DNA from: Alphaproteobacteria bacterium
GTDB taxonomy: Bacteria > Pseudomonadota > Alphaproteobacteria > Rhodobacterales > Rhodobacteraceae
Assembly (NCBI GenBank): GCA_030425925.1
Contig: JAUHZO010000002.1
Coordinates: 348,117-412,116, forward strand
DNA length: 64,000 nucleotides
Direction: 5' to 3'
In this document: piece after piece, positions 46,307 through 56,243 of the stretch
Numbering within the stretch: the stretch's first letter is position 1
Layout: every line of letters begins with the position of its first letter
Position numbers and translations under genes: made by a program
The notes under the pieces: model-generated
Database searches by the model: none
What the model was told of the DNA's origin: nothing
Seen by the model: only the letters and a program-made list of their open reading frames with translations

Positions 46307-46780
46307 ATGCACCCTGCCGACGCCACCCGCCCGGGCGAGACGACGCTCGACCTGCCGCCGCCCGACGATGCGCGGCTGCGCTTTGTCGGGCACCTGGAAA
46401 CGCCGTTTGCCACCCGGGCCGACTGCCCGAGGCAGGGCGATTGGGACGGGCCGGAGTGCCGTGTGGTGCTAAAGCCGGACTTCCGCCCGGGGCTTGACGG
46501 GATCGAGGCGTTCGAGGTGGTCGAACTGCTGTACTGGCTGCACGAGGCACGGCGCGATCTCCTGACGCAAAGCCCGAAATCCGATGGCGCGGTGCGCGGC
46601 ACGTTCTCCTTGCGCTCGCCCTTGCGGCCAAACCCGATCGGGCTGTCGCGGGTGCGGCTGGTGGCGCGGGTGGATGACGGGCTGGTGGTGCGCGGCCTCG
46701 ATTGCCTGAACGGCACACCGCTGCTGGACGTCAAGCCGGACCGCTGCGCCTATACCGTGCAGGTGCCGCCGAAGCGGTAG
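46307..46780 (+). CDS. TsaA/TrmO-type tRNA (N6-threonylcarbamoyladenosine) methyltransferase
   Basis: 157 aa from ATG 46307. The YaeB-like beta-barrel is seen as LRFVGHLETPFATRADCPRQGDWDGPECRVVL, FEVVELLYWLHEARRDLL, GTFSLRSPLRPNPIGLSRVRLV, and DCLNGTPLLDVKPDRCAYT. The RSPxRPNPIG block binds S-adenosylmethionine. TrmO adds a methyl group to t6A37 of a tRNA-Thr. This short form lacks the E. coli C-terminal domain, which is common in proteobacteria. It lies 41 nt after the GH42 gene, probably unrelated in function. Confidence 0.85.
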   Translation: MHPADATRPGETTLDLPPPDDARLRFVGHLETPFATRADCPRQGDWDGPECRVVLKPDFRPGLDGIEAFEVVELLYWLHEARRDLLTQSPKSDGAVRGTFSLRSPLRPNPIGLSRVRLVARVDDGLVVRGLDCLNGTPLLDVKPDRCAYTVQVPPKR

Positions 46781-46844
46781 GGTGCGCCTTGGCGCACCTT
46801 TTGCCCAATGGATCTGTGTGAAGGTGCGCTGTAGCGCACCCTAC
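46777..46844. repeat. Paired GTAGGG-type palindromic repeats, copy 5
   Basis: Two palindromes face each other: 46777-46798 (GTAGGGTGCGCC-TTGGCGCACC) and 46823-46844 (GGTGCGC-TGTA-GCGCACC then CTAC). The first overlaps the trmO stop codon. The pair sits between convergent genes and matches copy 2 (10649-10703) in arm sequence. Confidence 0.82.
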
Positions 46845-46869
46845 GGCAGAACGGCGAGGCAGGCTGCGC

Positions 46870-48378
46870 TCATGTCGGGAAGAGCCCGGCAAACCGGTCG
46901 CGCAGCACGTTCTTTTGCACCTTTCCCATGGTGTTGCGCGGCAGGTCGTCGGCGATCTCGTAATGGCGCGGATGCTTGAAGCGGGCGAGTTTGTCCGCCA
47001 CCTCGGCCTGTACCGCGTCCAGCGCGATCTCGGCCCCCGGCGCAGACACCAGCACCGCCACCGGCGTTTCGCCAAAATCGGGATGCGGCACGCCCACGAC
47101 TGCGGATTCCAGAACGCCCGGCATCTCGTCCAGCAGGGCTTCGATCTCCTTGGGGTAGATGTTGTAGCCGCCCGAGATGATCAGGTCCTTGGCGCGGCCC
47201 ACGATGGTCACGTAGCCATCCTCTCCCATCACCGCCAGGTCGCCTGTGATGAAGAAGCCATTGGCGCGCAACTCCTCGGCGGTCTTTTCCGGCATCTGCC
47301 AATAGCCCTGAAAGACGTTGGGCCCGCGGACTTCAAGCACGCCGATTTCGCCGCGCGGCAGGTCGCGGCCCTGGGCGTCGCACACCCTGACCTCCACCCC
47401 CGGCAGCGGCAGCCCCACGGTGCCGGCGCGCCGCTCGCCCTCATACGGGTTCGAGGTGTTCATGTTGGTTTCCGTCATGCCGTAGCGTTCCAGGATGCGG
47501 TGGCCGGTGCGTTCCTCGAAGGCGCGATGCGTTTCGGCCAGCAGCGGCGCAGAGCCGGAGATGAACAGCCGCATGGTGGCCGCGCGGTCGCGGTCCAGCC
47601 GCGGATCCTCCAGCAGCCGGGTGTAGAAGGTGGGCACACCCATCATCGCCGTGGCGCGCGGCATCCAGTCGAGCATCTGGCCCGCGTCGAAGCGCGGGAA
47701 GAACACCATCGAGGCCCCGGCGGCAAGGATCACGTTGGTGGCGACAAACAGCCCGTGGGTGTGAAAGATCGGCAAGGCGTGCAACAGGACATCGGTTTCG
47801 GCAAAGCGCCATTCCGCCTTCAGCGTCTGTGCATTCGACAGAAGGTTCTGCTGGCTGAGCATGGCGCCCTTGGACCGCCCGGTGGTGCCGGAGGTATAGA
47901 GCAGGGCGGCCAGGTCGTCCGGCGCGCGCGGCTCGGTCGGGAACCGGGTCGGCCGGTCCGCGGCGCGGTCGGCAAGGTCGCCGCCCTCCTCGCCCAGGGT
48001 CATCAGGCCAAGCTCGGGCAGCGCCGCCACCCCGGCCAGCCGGTCCTCGGACCCGGGGGCGGCCACCAGCAGCCGCGCGCCGCTGTTCTCGACGAAATAG
48101 CACAGCTCGTCCGGGGTATAGCCGGTATTGAGCGGCAGGAACACGATCCCGGCCTGGATCGCGCCAAAGATCAGCGCCAGTGCCTCGGCGCTTTTGTCGG
48201 TCTGCAGCGCCAGCCGGTCGCCGGGGCGCAGCCCCGCCGCCCGCAGCGCCCCGGCGAATTGCGCGGCGCGGGCGGCAAAGTCGGCATGGCTCAGCGTGCC
48301 GCCCTGCGGCAGATGCAGAAAGACACTGTCCTGCCCGGCGCGCTGTCCCAGCAGGCTGTCGTGAAGCGGGTTGGTCAT
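46870..48378 (-). CDS. Acyl-CoA ligase, malonyl-CoA synthetase (MatB)-like
   Basis: 502 aa ANL-superfamily ligase from ATG 48378. The AMP loop LLYTSGTTGRSKGAMLSQQNL (about 163-183), LLHALPIFHTHGLFVATNV, SGSAPL, ERYGMTETNMNTSNPYEGERRAGTVGLPL and TGDLAVMGEDGYVTIVGRAKDLIISGGYNIYPKEIE, with the catalytic Lys in GKVQKNVLR near the end, are complete. HALPIFHTHGL and RYGMTETNMNTSNPY are typical of MatB, which makes malonyl- or methylmalonyl-CoA from the diacid, ATP and CoA. No malonate decarboxylase or transporter gene is adjacent. Confidence 0.82.
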   Translation of the reverse strand: MTNPLHDSLLGQRAGQDSVFLHLPQGGTLSHADFAARAAQFAGALRAAGLRPGDRLALQTDKSAEALALIFGAIQAGIVFLPLNTGYTPDELCYFVENSGARLLVAAPGSEDRLAGVAALPELGLMTLGEEGGDLADRAADRPTRFPTEPRAPDDLAALLYTSGTTGRSKGAMLSQQNLLSNAQTLKAEWRFAETDVLLHALPIFHTHGLFVATNVILAAGASMVFFPRFDAGQMLDWMPRATAMMGVPTFYTRLLEDPRLDRDRAATMRLFISGSAPLLAETHRAFEERTGHRILERYGMTETNMNTSNPYEGERRAGTVGLPLPGVEVRVCDAQGRDLPRGEIGVLEVRGPNVFQGYWQMPEKTAEELRANGFFITGDLAVMGEDGYVTIVGRAKDLIISGGYNIYPKEIEALLDEMPGVLESAVVGVPHPDFGETPVAVLVSAPGAEIALDAVQAEVADKLARFKHPRHYEIADDLPRNTMGKVQKNVLRDRFAGLFPT

Positions 48379-48717
48379 GGCTCTCTCCGGTGCGGTGGTC
48401 GATTGGAGGTACACCACGGTCTACCGGCACGGCGCGTCAAGGGGAAGGACTGCCCGAAAAAGATGGGGGGACCACGTCCCCCCAAGTTAGAGCGTAGGGT
48501 CGATCAGCGCGACGGAACCATACTCGACACAACCGATCGACAGAGCATGCTGAATACCGGTGAGGCACTGCCCTTGAGCCTTGAGTACAGGGACGGACCA
48601 AAGCTCGTCGGGCCGAGGCCAGCCTTCGCCTCGATGCGACGAATCTATCCCGGCTGTGTCATGTTGATAAACCGGCAGGAGGAATAGCTGCGCCGGTCTT
48701 TCGAAAGCGTTGGCGCG
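48379..48717. other. 339-bp non-coding gap with one hairpin
   Basis: The gap lies upstream of the ligase gene and downstream of the kinase gene, both on minus. It holds a perfect 8-bp stem at 48465-48483 (ggggggac-cac-gtcccccc). A plus-strand open stretch at 48547-48687 could encode 46 residues (MLNTGEALPLSLEYRDG start) but has no ribosome site and no recognised similarity. Codon use is unlike the neighbours, so a decayed gene end is possible. Confidence 0.45.
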
Positions 48718-51333
48718 TCAAGAAATTGCCTGCGGTCTCTCGAGAGAGAAAATCAGGTTCTCATTGTTCTTCTTGAAGCCCGAGACCGTTTTCACCCAGC
48801 ATTCCTGCAATCGCCGGTGCGTGTCGGCCAGATCGCTGTCGGACGCTGTCCTGGCGTCATGCTGCAGGGCGCGCAGCATGTCGGTCAGCTGCACCGCGCC
48901 GAACACGCCGGCCGATCCGGCCATCCTGTGCGCCTCGGCCCCCAGCGTGTCGCGGTGGTCGGGTGTGGCGATCCGGTCCGGCATGGCGGCCAGGAAGTCG
49001 CGCATTTCCCGGTCGAAGGTGACAAACGCGGCGTGGACATTGTGCTCGGGCAGATCGTCGAGCAACTCGTTCAGCCGCGCCCAGTCGATGAGCGCGCCGC
49101 TGTCCGGCCCCGCCTGGCTGTCGTCCTCGTCGTCCAGCGTGCCGATCAATGCCGCGGTCAGCGTTCGCCGGACCGAGGCCATGGACAGCGGCTTGATCAG
49201 CACGTCGGTCATGCCCGCCTCGCGAAAGCGGCGCAGTTCTTCGGGCAGGGCATGGGCCGTGGTGGCAATGATCGGCACGTGGCTGTTTTCGCCCGCTTCG
49301 GAGCGGATCAGACAGGTCGCCGTCAGCCCGTCCATTTCGGGCATCGAGATGTCCATCAGGATGATGTCGAAGGCGTGGGTCCGCGCCAGTTCCACGCCTT
49401 CGCGGCCGTTATGCGCCTCGACCACCATGTGCCCGTCGCGTTCCAGCATCTCGCGCGCGACCAGACGGTTGACGGCGTTGTCCTCGACCAGAAGGACTTC
49501 GAGCGGAGGCAGGTCGATCTCGGGCAGGGCGGGCGGGGCGGCCGGTTCGGGGGCGGGCTGCGGCACGTCGCGCGGGGCCGAAAGCGGCAGGCGCAGCCAG
49601 AAGACGCTGCCATCGCCGGGCTCGCTTTCCGCGCCCAGTTCGCCGCCAAGGGCGGTGGCCAGCCGTCGCGCGATGCCCAGACCCAGCCCCGTGCCGGTAT
49701 TGCTGCGCCCGTATGAGGCGTCGATGGTGACAAAATCGCCAAAGATGCGCGACAGGTTCTCTTCGGCGATGCCGACGCCGGTGTCGGTGACCCGCAACTC
49801 CACCTCGTCCAGGCCGTTCTGGCAGTCCGCCTCGATCACGATGCGGCCGTTGCGGGTGAACTTGATCGCATTGCCCACGAGGTTCAGCATGATCTGGCGC
49901 AGGCGGTTGGGATCGCTGTAGACCTCGTGCAGGGCGGGGTTGCAGGGGGCCAGCAACAGCTCGTTGCCATTTTCGCGCGCCCGCACCATCTGCCCCTCGA
50001 TGATTTCCTCGAGAAAGGTGATCAGGTCGAACCGTTCCTTGTTCATGCTCATCTTGCCCGCGTCGAGACGCGAGATGTCGAGCACGTCGTTGACATGGCC
50101 CAGAAGCAGCTTGCCGGAATTGCGGATGATCCGCAGATAGCGTCGATGGCGCTGGTCCAGCTGGTCGGGATCGAACAGGTCGAGCGTGCCCAGCATCCCG
50201 TTGAGCGGGGTGCGCATCTCGTGGCTCATGACGGCCAGCAGTTCGGCCTTGGATTTCTCGCCGGCGATGGCCTTGTCGCGGGCTTCCTTCAGGTCGTTCT
50301 CGGCGCGGACGCGGTGCGAGATGTCGCGCAGGAAGCCGACAAAGATCGCGCCCTCGGGCGCCTGGGCCGAGGCCAGGGACAGATCCACGGGAAAGACATC
50401 GCCGGATTTGTGCCGCGCCTCCAGCTGCACGACGCCCTTGCCGATCACGCGGGACTTGCCGCTTTCGAGATACCGGGCCATGCCGGCATTGTGCATCTTG
50501 CGGAAATGGTCGGGAATGATCAGGTCGGCCATCTGCGCGCCGATGGCCTCGTCCCGCAGGTAGCCAAAGGTGCGTTCGGCGGCGCCGTTGTATTCGATCA
50601 CGCGCCCGTCGCGGCCGGTGACGATCACCGCGTCCTGCGAGGTGGACAGGATCGTCTGCATCCGTTCGATGGTTGCGCGGTTTTCCCGTGCGGTCTGCTC
50701 GCGCTTGCGTGCAAGGCGCATCAGCGCCGCCACCAGCATGAGCAGCACGACCACCAGCGATGCCGTCAGCAGCGCGATGCGCAAGAGCGTCGTCAGAACG
50801 CTTTCGCGGCTTTCATCGCTGAGCCGCGAAAACAGCTCGATCCCCGCCAGCGCGGCGCGCCGGGTGACAAACCGCGCCTCGCGCGTGTCTGCCAGAAGTT
50901 GTGGCAAGGCGTCGGACAGAGCGTCATCGGGCCCGTCGATCACCGGCACCCAGGTGTCGAGGAAGGTTTGCAGCCGGGTCAGCCCGTCGCCGACAATCGG
51001 TTCGGTGCGCAGTTCGGAATACACGTCCGCCGAAGACAGCGTATCGACCCGGCTGTAGAAGATGTCGAAATTCAGCCTGACCGAATCCAGCGCCGGCGGG
51101 TCGGCCTCCAGCGCGCCAAGGGTCGCGATCTCAAGCCCAATGACTTCGGTTTCGGCCTGCGACAGGACCCATTGCACGTTGTCCGACGATGCGGTGGCAA
51201 GGCGCGCCATCTGGCGCTGCACATCCGCGGCCAGCACCACGATGGCCGCGATAAAAACGGCAACGACGAGGCCGGTCAGGCCCCGTCGAAGCTTGCCCTG
51301 CCGGGCAAGTCCGTATGAAACCGGCGGTGTCAA
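48718..51333 (-). CDS. Hybrid sensor histidine kinase (PAS-HisKA-HATPase-REC-Hpt)
   Basis: 871 aa, start taken as TTG 51333 because the first helix begins at residue 19 and no ATG precedes it. Helices at 19-36 and 184-206 enclose a helical periplasmic sensor (about 40-180). A PAS domain covers 225-340. HisKA has H371 (MSHEMRTPLNG), HATPase has N488 (NLVGNAIKF), DTGVGI and GTGLGLGIA. The receiver (about 612-730) has D661 (ILMDISMPEMDG) and LIKPL. A C-terminal Hpt has H802 (EAHRMAGSAGVFG). This is a complete His-Asp-His phosphorelay ready to pass phosphate to an external regulator, plausibly the divergent one at 52158. It follows a SUOX-fold secreted protein by 23 nt. Confidence 0.9.
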   Translation of the reverse strand: MTPPVSYGLARQGKLRRGLTGLVVAVFIAAIVVLAADVQRQMARLATASSDNVQWVLSQAETEVIGLEIATLGALEADPPALDSVRLNFDIFYSRVDTLSSADVYSELRTEPIVGDGLTRLQTFLDTWVPVIDGPDDALSDALPQLLADTREARFVTRRAALAGIELFSRLSDESRESVLTTLLRIALLTASLVVVLLMLVAALMRLARKREQTARENRATIERMQTILSTSQDAVIVTGRDGRVIEYNGAAERTFGYLRDEAIGAQMADLIIPDHFRKMHNAGMARYLESGKSRVIGKGVVQLEARHKSGDVFPVDLSLASAQAPEGAIFVGFLRDISHRVRAENDLKEARDKAIAGEKSKAELLAVMSHEMRTPLNGMLGTLDLFDPDQLDQRHRRYLRIIRNSGKLLLGHVNDVLDISRLDAGKMSMNKERFDLITFLEEIIEGQMVRARENGNELLLAPCNPALHEVYSDPNRLRQIMLNLVGNAIKFTRNGRIVIEADCQNGLDEVELRVTDTGVGIAEENLSRIFGDFVTIDASYGRSNTGTGLGLGIARRLATALGGELGAESEPGDGSVFWLRLPLSAPRDVPQPAPEPAAPPALPEIDLPPLEVLLVEDNAVNRLVAREMLERDGHMVVEAHNGREGVELARTHAFDIILMDISMPEMDGLTATCLIRSEAGENSHVPIIATTAHALPEELRRFREAGMTDVLIKPLSMASVRRTLTAALIGTLDDEDDSQAGPDSGALIDWARLNELLDDLPEHNVHAAFVTFDREMRDFLAAMPDRIATPDHRDTLGAEAHRMAGSAGVFGAVQLTDMLRALQHDARTASDSDLADTHRRLQECWVKTVSGFKKNNENLIFSLERPQAIS

Positions 51334-51356
51334 ACCCGGCCGTCCTGCATCGCCGT

Positions 51357-51890
51357 TTAATCCCCTTCAACGAAATCAAGGCGATCGAGTTGCCAGATGC
51401 TCCGTGAGTAGTAGACTTCTGACTGGTAGCGCGTATCGGTATCATACGGGTAAACAATCCAGAGCGGCCCCTTGTCGCGCACCGACATGGTCCGCCCGTT
51501 GCGGGCATAGGCAATCAGCGCGCTGCCATTGGCGGCATCCGAAAACGGGATGTCGATGGCGTAGTCGTTGATTGCGGTGGCGCGCAGGTTGCCGCTGGTG
51601 ACGCCCAGGGCCTCCATCAGCGTCTGCAGCCGCACGCCGGTAAAGGTCTGGACACCGTCCGTCCAGATGGTGGTGGTCTCGATCTCGTGCGCTGCCATGT
51701 CCTGCAGCATCTGCAGGTCAAACGCCGCCGCGTCGCCGGCATTCATCGTGGCCAGCGGACCGGTCACGGTCAGCAGAACGGCCCCAGTGGGCGTGCTCAT
51801 GCTGTCGGCTGTTGCGGGTAGTGCAAATGAGACAACTGCAATTGCGGCAACAAGCGTCTGGCGCGCGAGGCCGGAAAAGGTCTTGAACAA
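51357..51890 (-). CDS. Secreted SUOX-fold (molybdopterin-binding-like) protein, kinase partner
   Basis: 177 aa with a TTG start at 51890, chosen because AAGGAG lies 8 nt upstream and a clean Sec signal follows (FKTFSGLARQTLVAAIAVVSFALPATA). The mature part has VLLTVTGPL, TTIWTDGVQTFTGVRLQTLMEALG, LRATAINDYAIDIPFSDAA and GPLWIVYPYD, the pattern of the oxidoreductase molybdopterin-binding (sulfite-oxidase-like) domain. The molybdenum-ligating Cys is absent, so it is likely a non-enzymatic periplasmic sensor or ligand binder. It is first in an operon with the hybrid kinase, whose sensor domain it could contact. Confidence 0.75.
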   Translation of the reverse strand: MFKTFSGLARQTLVAAIAVVSFALPATADSMSTPTGAVLLTVTGPLATMNAGDAAAFDLQMLQDMAAHEIETTTIWTDGVQTFTGVRLQTLMEALGVTSGNLRATAINDYAIDIPFSDAANGSALIAYARNGRTMSVRDKGPLWIVYPYDTDTRYQSEVYYSRSIWQLDRLDFVEGD

Positions 51891-52157
51891 GGAATGCTCC
51901 TTCCGGGAAGATATTCGTACACGGGCGCAATTGTTGCAGGATTGATGGGAACAGTCACAGGATAAAAAGGTTAACATACCTATACCAAAGGGTAGGGCCG
52001 ATATCCGCCAGCCCGGAGGTCTGCGCTTTCGCGGGGGTGTGTTGACGTCGAAATATCCCTAGATTGTCCGCAAGAAGACCAAATGCCCTCATAGGGCCAA
52101 GACAAAGACCGGGGTCCGGAGCAATTGCGCCCGGACCATTCGAAAGGAACAAAAACC

Positions 52158-52760
52158 ATGCGAATTCTTGTCGCTGACGACCACGATCTTGTGCGTGAAA
52201 CCATTGTCGCCTTCCTCAGCGGGGCGGAAATCGAGGACGTGATCGGCGTGGCGACGCTGGACGACGCGATCAAGTCCGCAAACGACACCGGCAGTTTCGA
52301 TCTTGTACTGCTGGACTACAACATGCCCGGCATGAACGGGCTGGACGGTCTAGCGCGCATGAAGCAGGCCAATGATGACCGCCCGGTGGCGATCCTGTCG
52401 GGCAGCGCATCGCGCGACGTGGCCGATGCCGCGCTGAAGGCCGGCGCGCAGGGCTTCATCCCCAAGACGCTGGGGGCCAAATCGCTGGTGACGGCGGTGA
52501 AATTCATGGCCGCGGGCGAGGTCTATGCGCCGTTCAACTTCATGCAGGGCGGCGAATCCCAGCCGTCGGGGCCGCTGACCAAGCGTGAACTCGACGTGTT
52601 GCGCGGCATTTGCGAAGGCAAGTCCAACAAGGAAATCGCCCGCGACATCAACTTGCAGGAAGTGACGGTCAAGCTGCATGTCAAGACGCTGAACCGCAAG
52701 CTGCAGGCGCGCAACCGGACACATGCGGCGATGATCGCGCGGGATCGCTGTCTGGTCTGA
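52158..52760 (+). CDS. LuxR/NarL-type response regulator
   Basis: 200 aa from ATG 52158 (AAAGGAAC upstream). Receiver: VADDHD acidic pair, D53 in LLDYNMPGMNG, switch Ser in ILSGSA, K103 in GFIPKTL. The GerE helix-turn-helix (about 136-198) has LTKRELDVLRGICEGKSNKEIARDINLQEVTVKLHVKTL. It is divergent from the SUOX-fold/hybrid kinase operon, so it is the likely output partner. It overlaps in design with the regulator at 15673. Confidence 0.88.
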   Translation: MRILVADDHDLVRETIVAFLSGAEIEDVIGVATLDDAIKSANDTGSFDLVLLDYNMPGMNGLDGLARMKQANDDRPVAILSGSASRDVADAALKAGAQGFIPKTLGAKSLVTAVKFMAAGEVYAPFNFMQGGESQPSGPLTKRELDVLRGICEGKSNKEIARDINLQEVTVKLHVKTLNRKLQARNRTHAAMIARDRCLV

Positions 52761-52763
52761 GCG

Positions 52764-53591
52764 TCACAACCGCCTGAGCGTGGCACCGCCATCCGCCATG
52801 TCGGGATGGCCCATCACCAGCAGCGGGGCGCGCGGATTGCCCGGCGCATAGCCCGGCTGCGCATCGCTGAAGGCCACGCCGCCGCATTCCTCGACAACCA
52901 GCACGCCGGCGGCATGGTCCCATGGCTTGACTTGGGGCGAGATGTTCACCTCGGCATGGCCTGTCGCCATAAGGCGGTATTCGTGGCACGAACAGCGCAG
53001 GCTTGTGACCCGGCCGAACTCCGGCAACCGCGCGGCGACCCGTGCCCGCGCGCCCTGCGGATAAAGCGACAACGGCACAAAGGCGGTCAGCACGTCCAGC
53101 GGTTTGGGCGCGGCACCCCGAAGCCGTTGCGGCGCCGCCCCGGGCTTGCAGAACCACGCGCCGCCGCCACGCATCGCCATCACCCAGTCGTCCAGCAACG
53201 GATCGTACAGCAGACCGAACACGGTTCGCCCCTGATGCACCACCGCAAGGATCACGCCGAACACCGCAAGACCGCTGGCAAAATTGCCGGTGCCGTCCAC
53301 CGGGTCGATGATCACCGCCCAGTCGGCCCCGGCCAGATCGTCCAGCAGGGACGGCGTGTCCGACACCGCCTCCTCGCCGACGACCAGCGCCTGCGGCAAG
53401 AGCCGCGCGGCGGCGTCGGATAACAGCCCCTCCACCGCCTTGTCGGCGTCTGTCACCAGATCCATCGGGCCGGTCTTGGTGGCGATGGCCCCTGGCGCAA
53501 GGTTGCGGAAGCGGGGCAGGATCTCGGCCCGGGCTGCCGCGCGGACCTCTGAAATCAGCGCGTCGATCACGTCCTGCGGCAAAGCCTCCAT
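52764..53591 (-). CDS. Inositol monophosphatase-family phosphatase
   Basis: 275 aa from ATG 53591. Metal-dependent IMPase fold: DLVTDADKAVE (motif before the metal Glu), VVGEEAV (Glu), IIDPVDGTGNFASG (Asp-x-Asp-Gly-Thr) and PWDHAAGVLVVEECGG (Asp). Family members dephosphorylate inositol phosphates, histidinol phosphate, PAP or fructose bisphosphate. It is the last gene of the second ugp operon, overlapping the 2H-phosphoesterase gene by 1 nt, so it could remove phosphate from the product released there. Convergent with the response regulator gene. Confidence 0.85.
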   Translation of the reverse strand: MEALPQDVIDALISEVRAAARAEILPRFRNLAPGAIATKTGPMDLVTDADKAVEGLLSDAAARLLPQALVVGEEAVSDTPSLLDDLAGADWAVIIDPVDGTGNFASGLAVFGVILAVVHQGRTVFGLLYDPLLDDWVMAMRGGGAWFCKPGAAPQRLRGAAPKPLDVLTAFVPLSLYPQGARARVAARLPEFGRVTSLRCSCHEYRLMATGHAEVNISPQVKPWDHAAGVLVVEECGGVAFSDAQPGYAPGNPRAPLLVMGHPDMADGGATLRRL

Positions 53592-54322
53592 CAGCCCAGC
53601 CGCCGGATCGGTTCGAAATGGTGCATGGACTCGAAGTTGCACAACTCTACCGCGCCCAGGTCCACCACCCCGACAGCGTCGCGATACTGATCGGACAGGT
53701 CTGAACTGAACGCGGTGATGGCGCGGGCAGTGGGTTCGGTCACCCAGTCGACCAGGTAGGCCAGCGTAATGTGAAAGACATAACCGTCGAAATCCCGTTC
53801 GTTCAGGCCGGTCGCGTCGCGCAAGGCGCGGCGGGTGGCGCGCAGGGCGTCTTCCTCGGCGGGATCGGCGCCGGTCATGGTCACGCTCTTGCCGGCAAAG
53901 AGGTCCATCATCCGCACCCGCGCCGTCTGCGGCAGGGCCAGGTCCCTTGTCCGCGCCAGAAGCTCTGCCGTCATTGCATCGCGGCTGATGTCGCGCGGCA
54001 GGTCCGCGGGCAGATCGCCGTTCAGGCGGGTGGCCTCTGTCATGCCCTGGAACACCGTCATGTGGAACGACGACGGCGGCAGGAAGGTGTAGAAGCGGTG
54101 GAACGGGCTCATCTTCACCTGTTCCTGCATCTCGCGCAGCGCGCGATGCGCGTCCGAGGCGGGATCGACATGGCAGATGAACGTGTTGCCGGGCCAGACC
54201 TGCACATGCCCGTCCGTGGTGAACTTGCCCGGCATGCCCGGCAGGACGATGCCATCGGGGCGCGGGCGGTGAGAGAGGCGGCCAGTCAGGAAATCAACCG
54301 TGTCAGGACGTTGCGGGATCAT
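53591..54322 (-). CDS. DUF1868-type 2H phosphoesterase
   Basis: 243 aa from ATG 54322. Two His-x-Thr/Ser motifs, SFHMTVFQG (about residue 86) and VFHITLAYLVDW (about 190), mark the 2H phosphoesterase superfamily (LigT/CPDase); the overall pattern fits the DUF1868 group. 2H enzymes hydrolyse cyclic phosphodiesters or RNA 2',3'-cyclic ends. It is sandwiched between a GDPD gene (4-nt overlap) and an IMPase-family gene (1-nt overlap). Function in the pathway is inferred: opening a cyclic phosphate of an imported headgroup. Confidence 0.75.
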   Translation of the reverse strand: MIPQRPDTVDFLTGRLSHRPRPDGIVLPGMPGKFTTDGHVQVWPGNTFICHVDPASDAHRALREMQEQVKMSPFHRFYTFLPPSSFHMTVFQGMTEATRLNGDLPADLPRDISRDAMTAELLARTRDLALPQTARVRMMDLFAGKSVTMTGADPAEEDALRATRRALRDATGLNERDFDGYVFHITLAYLVDWVTEPTARAITAFSSDLSDQYRDAVGVVDLGAVELCNFESMHHFEPIRRLG

Positions 54323-55154
54323 GCTGCGGCCTTGCGTGCAGCGCGCCAGGCCCGGAGGGCGGCAGGCGCGTCGGTCTGGATCACGCTGACGCCGCAATCG
54401 ACCAGCCGGCCCCAGACGGCATCTGGATCGGCCAGCGCCGCGGCATCGTTCAGCGGATGGCCATTCAGCGCACCCAGCGAATTCACCCACACCGAAACCT
54501 CGGCATCCGCCAGGGCGGCGGCGGCGTTGCGCAGGGTCTCCAGCGTGTCAAAGGTGGTTTCCACCATCGCGGTGCCGGTGCTGACGATCAGCGCAACCAT
54601 GCTGCGCCAGTCCTTGGCCGTGACCCGCGACATGGGCATGGCCAGCATGCCATGGGTCTCGCGAATGCGGCGCAAGCGGGCGGCTTCGGCCGGGGTGCGC
54701 ACCTTGAGCTTGACGTCGACATGGTCCTGCGCGTCCAGCCGCGCGGCTTCGGCGGCGATCTCTTCCACAAGGCAGGGGATCTTGACGTCGAGGTCCAGAT
54801 AGATGCGGCCCCGCGCCACCTGCAGCGCCTGGGTCAGCGTGGGCAGGCCATGTTCCGAGACCTCGGTTTCCCCGTGGCCCGCGCGGTTGAACAGACGGAT
54901 GGCCCCGATCTCGGCGGCGTCCATGTCTTCGATCACCCGCAGGTCGCGCCACATGCGCCGGCCATTGCCGTCGTGAAACACCCAGTAGCTGCCGTCCGAG
55001 GCCTTGCGGACGTCCAGTTCGGCAATTTCATAGCCGCCGGCAATGGCGGCCTCGATGGCGGCGAGGGAGTTTTCGGGTGCGGCGGACCAGTCGCCGCGAT
55101 GCGCAACGATGGCGGGCACGGGCCGGGGGCCGCGCAGGAATTCGGTGTAGGAAA

Positions 55155-55158
<4 letters not shown>
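54319..55158 (-). CDS. ugpQ: Glycerophosphodiester phosphodiesterase
   Basis: 279 aa GDPD. Catalytic residues are visible: H20-R21 in IVAHRGDWSAAPENS, E29, E47 and D49 in IAELDVRKASDG, and H62 in FHDGNG. No signal peptide, so it is cytoplasmic like UgpQ. It cleaves glycerophosphodiesters to glycerol-3-phosphate and alcohol. It overlaps the ugpC stop by 4 nt, matching the E. coli ugpBAECQ gene order. Confidence 0.88.

Positions 55159-56239
<1,081 letters not shown>

Positions 56240-56243
<4 letters not shown>

Noticed and set aside
48547..48687. A small 46-codon gene in the ligase-kinase gap
   Set aside because: No ribosome site and no recognised similarity; kept only as a note in the gap entry.
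46915..48687. A 590-codon plus-strand frame
   Set aside because: It is antisense to the MatB-like ligase, which has all its ANL motifs. The frame is an effect of high GC third positions.
52041..52064. A promoter TTGACG...TAGATT before the response regulator
   Set aside because: The spacing of 12 nt between the two boxes is too short for a sigma-70 promoter.
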